Below are positions 62,130-64,000 of a stretch of 64,000 nt of DNA, piece by piece. Made by a program: the position numbers and the translations under genes. Below the pieces are notes generated by a model. That model was not told the DNA's origin. It ran no database searches and was given only the letters and a program-made list of their open reading frames with translations. How positions within the stretch are numbered: position 1 is the first letter of the stretch; every line of letters starts with the position of its first letter. The stretch comes from Ruania zhangjianzhongii. GTDB taxonomy: Bacteria; Actinomycetota; Actinomycetes; Actinomycetales; Beutenbergiaceae. The stretch covers positions 1,922,001 through 1,986,000 of the forward strand of contig NZ_CP042828.1 in the NCBI RefSeq assembly GCF_008000995.1. Direction: 5' to 3'.

Positions 62130-63008
62130 TCAGACTCCCTTGGTGCGCGGGTCGCGCGAGTCGTTATAGCGGATGCCGGCGATCGTGGCGGAGAGCACCA
62201 GCAGCAGGATGGCCAGCGACGGGAACAGCGTTTGCCACCAGGCGGTGGCGATCACTCCGGAGCGCTGGGCGTTCAGCAGCACCCGACCCCACGACCAGGT
62301 GCTGGGATCACCGAGGCCGAGGAAGCTCAACCCGGCCTCAGAGATCACTGCACGGGCCGCGGTGAGGAGGACGCTGACCACGATCAGCGGTGTGACCGCG
62401 GGCAACAGTTCGTGCGCCATGATCCGGATCGGACCTGCACCGAGGACTCGCGCGCCGTCGATGTACGGCATCCCCGCCACCACCAGAGCATTCGACCGGA
62501 TCAGACGCGCGACCTCCGCCCAGGAAAGCACCCCGATCACGACGATCAAGGTGCTGACGCTCGGCCCGGCCAGTGCCGTCACCAGGATCATCAACGGCAA
62601 CATCGGCAGGGAGAGCATCACGTCCGTGGCGGTGGTGACCAGGGGGTCGAGGAACTTGACGTAGGCGCCGAGCAGACCCATTGCCGTCCCGATCACGATC
62701 GCGATCAGGGATGCAGCGATACCGACGGTGATCGAGATCCTCGCGCCCCAGACCACCTGGGCGAACACGTCCTGGCCGAGGTCGTCGGTGCCGAACCAGT
62801 GTGCACCGGACGGTGGCTGCAGGATGTCGGTGCCCAGTCCGCTGGGGTTGGGCACCAGCAACGGGCCGAAGATGGCAGTCAGTACCAGAGTGCCCAGCAC
62901 GGCGGCGGGCAACCAACCCCCGGGTCGACTCCAGAAGCCGTGTCGGTTGCGCCTGCCCCGCCGTGGCTCAGGTGTTTCGGTGGTGAGTGTGTCGATGGTC
63001 GCGCTCAT
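62130..63008 (-). CDS. Oligopeptide ABC transporter permease (DppC type)
   Basis: A 292-residue permease with five or six helices. The N-terminal cytoplasmic part (RRGRRNRHGFW) is typical of DppC/OppC, followed by HWFGTDDLGQDVFAQVVWGARISI. The coupling loop reads IDGARVLGAGPIRIMAHELLP. ATG 63008 overlaps the DppB-type stop (ATGA). Confidence 0.94.
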   Translation of the reverse strand: MSATIDTLTTETPEPRRGRRNRHGFWSRPGGWLPAAVLGTLVLTAIFGPLLVPNPSGLGTDILQPPSGAHWFGTDDLGQDVFAQVVWGARISITVGIAASLIAIVIGTAMGLLGAYVKFLDPLVTTATDVMLSLPMLPLMILVTALAGPSVSTLIVVIGVLSWAEVARLIRSNALVVAGMPYIDGARVLGAGPIRIMAHELLPAVTPLIVVSVLLTAARAVISEAGLSFLGLGDPSTWSWGRVLLNAQRSGVIATAWWQTLFPSLAILLLVLSATIAGIRYNDSRDPRTKGV

Positions 63009-63958
63009 GTGCGGATCCTCGGGTTCAAGAACATGGCCACCATGTCGGTGATGAGGTTCGCGACGACCACGGTCACCGCGAGCAGCACAAAGGCTCCTTG
63101 CAGGACCGGGTAGTCGAGTTGCTGCACGGACTCGAAGATCAGCCGTCCGACACCTGGATAGGCGAAGATCGTCTCGGTGAGCACTGCGCCACCCACCAGC
63201 GTGCCCAGCTGCAGACCCATCAGAGTCAGCGCCGGAAGGATGGCGTTGCGCAGAGCGTGCCGCCAGACAATCCGCCTCGGCGGTAGCCCTCGGGACTTGG
63301 CGCTCTTGATGTAGTCCTCGCCGAGCACCTCGAGCATGTTGGTCCGCAGCGTGAGCGCATAAGGCCCGATCTGCACCAGCATCAATGACAGGAGGGGGAG
63401 GGCCAGATGATGGAACAGGCTGCCGTATGCCGCAAGACCTCGGGTGCTCCGGTCGATCGCGCCACCGATGGGAAAGAGGTCCAGGTTCGCGGCGAAGACC
63501 ACGAGTAACAGGATCGCCAGGCTCGGGACGAAAATCGCATTGCTCGTGGTGCCGAGGAACTGCACCACCTTGTCGATCTTCTTGCCCCGCCCGACGGCTG
63601 CGTACACGCCGAGCGGAATGCCGGCCAGTACGGTGAGCACGAACGCGGAACCGGCCAGGAGCAGTGTCCAGGGCAAGCGTTCCAGGAGGATTTCTGTCAC
63701 CGGTGCGAGTTGCCGGAACGAGACCCCCAGGTTTCCGGTGACCAGTTGGCTCAGATAGAGGCCGTACTGCACGTGCAGCGGCTTGTCCAGGCCGTACCGC
63801 TCCCGCAGGGCATCCTGCATCTCGGGGGTCATGTCCCCCTCGACGACGAGAAGGGTGGGGTCCGCGGGCAGCAGCCGGAGCAGGAAGAAGGTGATCGTGA
63901 CGGCGATCCAGATCGTCAGGACCGCACGGAGCACCTTCTTCGCGGCATAGGAAGTCAC
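63005..63958 (-). CDS. Oligopeptide ABC transporter permease (DppB type)
   Basis: A 317-residue permease with six helices. ADPTLLVVEGDMTPEMQDALRERYGLDKP is the usual outside loop, and DYIKSAKSRGLPPRRIVWRHALRNAILP the coupling loop. Its GTG start (63958) overlaps the stop of the upstream gene by four bases (GTGA), so both belong to one operon. Confidence 0.94.
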   Translation of the reverse strand: MTSYAAKKVLRAVLTIWIAVTITFFLLRLLPADPTLLVVEGDMTPEMQDALRERYGLDKPLHVQYGLYLSQLVTGNLGVSFRQLAPVTEILLERLPWTLLLAGSAFVLTVLAGIPLGVYAAVGRGKKIDKVVQFLGTTSNAIFVPSLAILLLVVFAANLDLFPIGGAIDRSTRGLAAYGSLFHHLALPLLSLMLVQIGPYALTLRTNMLEVLGEDYIKSAKSRGLPPRRIVWRHALRNAILPALTLMGLQLGTLVGGAVLTETIFAYPGVGRLIFESVQQLDYPVLQGAFVLLAVTVVVANLITDMVAMFLNPRIRT

Positions 63959-64000
63959 CGGAGCGCACCACCCTTCTCGTCGTTCACCAGTCCGTCGCCG
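63955..64000 (-). CDS. Last codons of an upstream gene, probably the peptide-binding protein
   Basis: Only 14 residues and a stop are inside the window (GDGLVNDEKGGALR). The 4-base overlap with the DppB-type permease and the usual gene order make a family 5 substrate-binding protein the best guess. The sequence itself is too short to confirm it. Confidence 0.45.
   Translation of the reverse strand, partial: GDGLVNDEKGGALR

Overview
The window is high-GC DNA with frequent GTG starts, many 4-nt ATGA/GTGA gene overlaps, TANNNT -10 boxes and some apparently leaderless genes. The order rne - rplU - rpmA - obgE - proB - (proA) - (nadD) - rsfS is typical of Actinomycetota. The protein families suggest a Micrococcales member, possibly near Ruaniaceae; the genus is an inference.

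Layout. 1-3150: end of a 2-hydroxyacid dehydrogenase, a GntR/FCD regulator, a DevS-like GAF histidine kinase and a small membrane protein. 3609-14145: RNase E/G, a large unknown membrane protein, glutathione-independent formaldehyde dehydrogenase, L21, L27, ObgE and ProB. 14165-26746: a block of about 12.7 kb that separates proB from proA. It holds a SLATT-SLOG-membrane protein cassette, an asparagine synthetase homologue that has lost its glutaminase residues, a quaternary-amine ABC importer, a glutaminase fused to STAS and cNMP-binding domains, and a sulfur locus. The sulfur locus has a SAM-IV-type riboswitch followed by a cysteine-rich small ORF, a luciferase-like monooxygenase and a divergent flavin reductase. 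26843-32862: proA, a lipoprotein SGNH hydrolase, a 53-aa membrane peptide, nadD, an acidic one-TM protein, rsfS and a histidine phosphatase, then tRNA-Ala(GGC).

32956-36838 is an insertion hot spot at the 3' end of the tRNA. It has an IS481-family element with a frameshifted transposase, a second truncated copy, a 34-bp direct repeat of the tRNA end, a TauE exporter, an AraC regulator and an IS3-family remnant. 36931-43552 carries an ECF sigma factor with Ogt, and then a phosphonoacetate catabolic operon (phosphonoacetate hydrolase, OPA-type transporter, alcohol dehydrogenase, aldehyde dehydrogenase). 43593-56089 is a mixed region: LysR, DksA-like protein, methyltransferase, GH13 glycosidase with its GPH transporter, two bile-acid/sodium-symporter-family proteins, DUF4442 protein, SurA-like lipoprotein, small regulator/NTF2 pair, GNAT acetyltransferase and class V aminotransferase.

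56148-64000 (minus strand) is a peptide-use cluster: GntR/UTRA regulator, M19 dipeptidase, two oligopeptide ABC ATPases, a proline-iminopeptidase-like hydrolase, an M24 X-Pro peptidase, two permeases and the last codons of an upstream gene that is probably the binding protein.

The strongest candidates for new biology are the SLATT/SLOG/YLRSF-domain membrane cassette (14165-17504) and the tandem SAM riboswitch plus polycysteine small ORF (25324-25560). All function calls come from reading the sequence; no database search was run.
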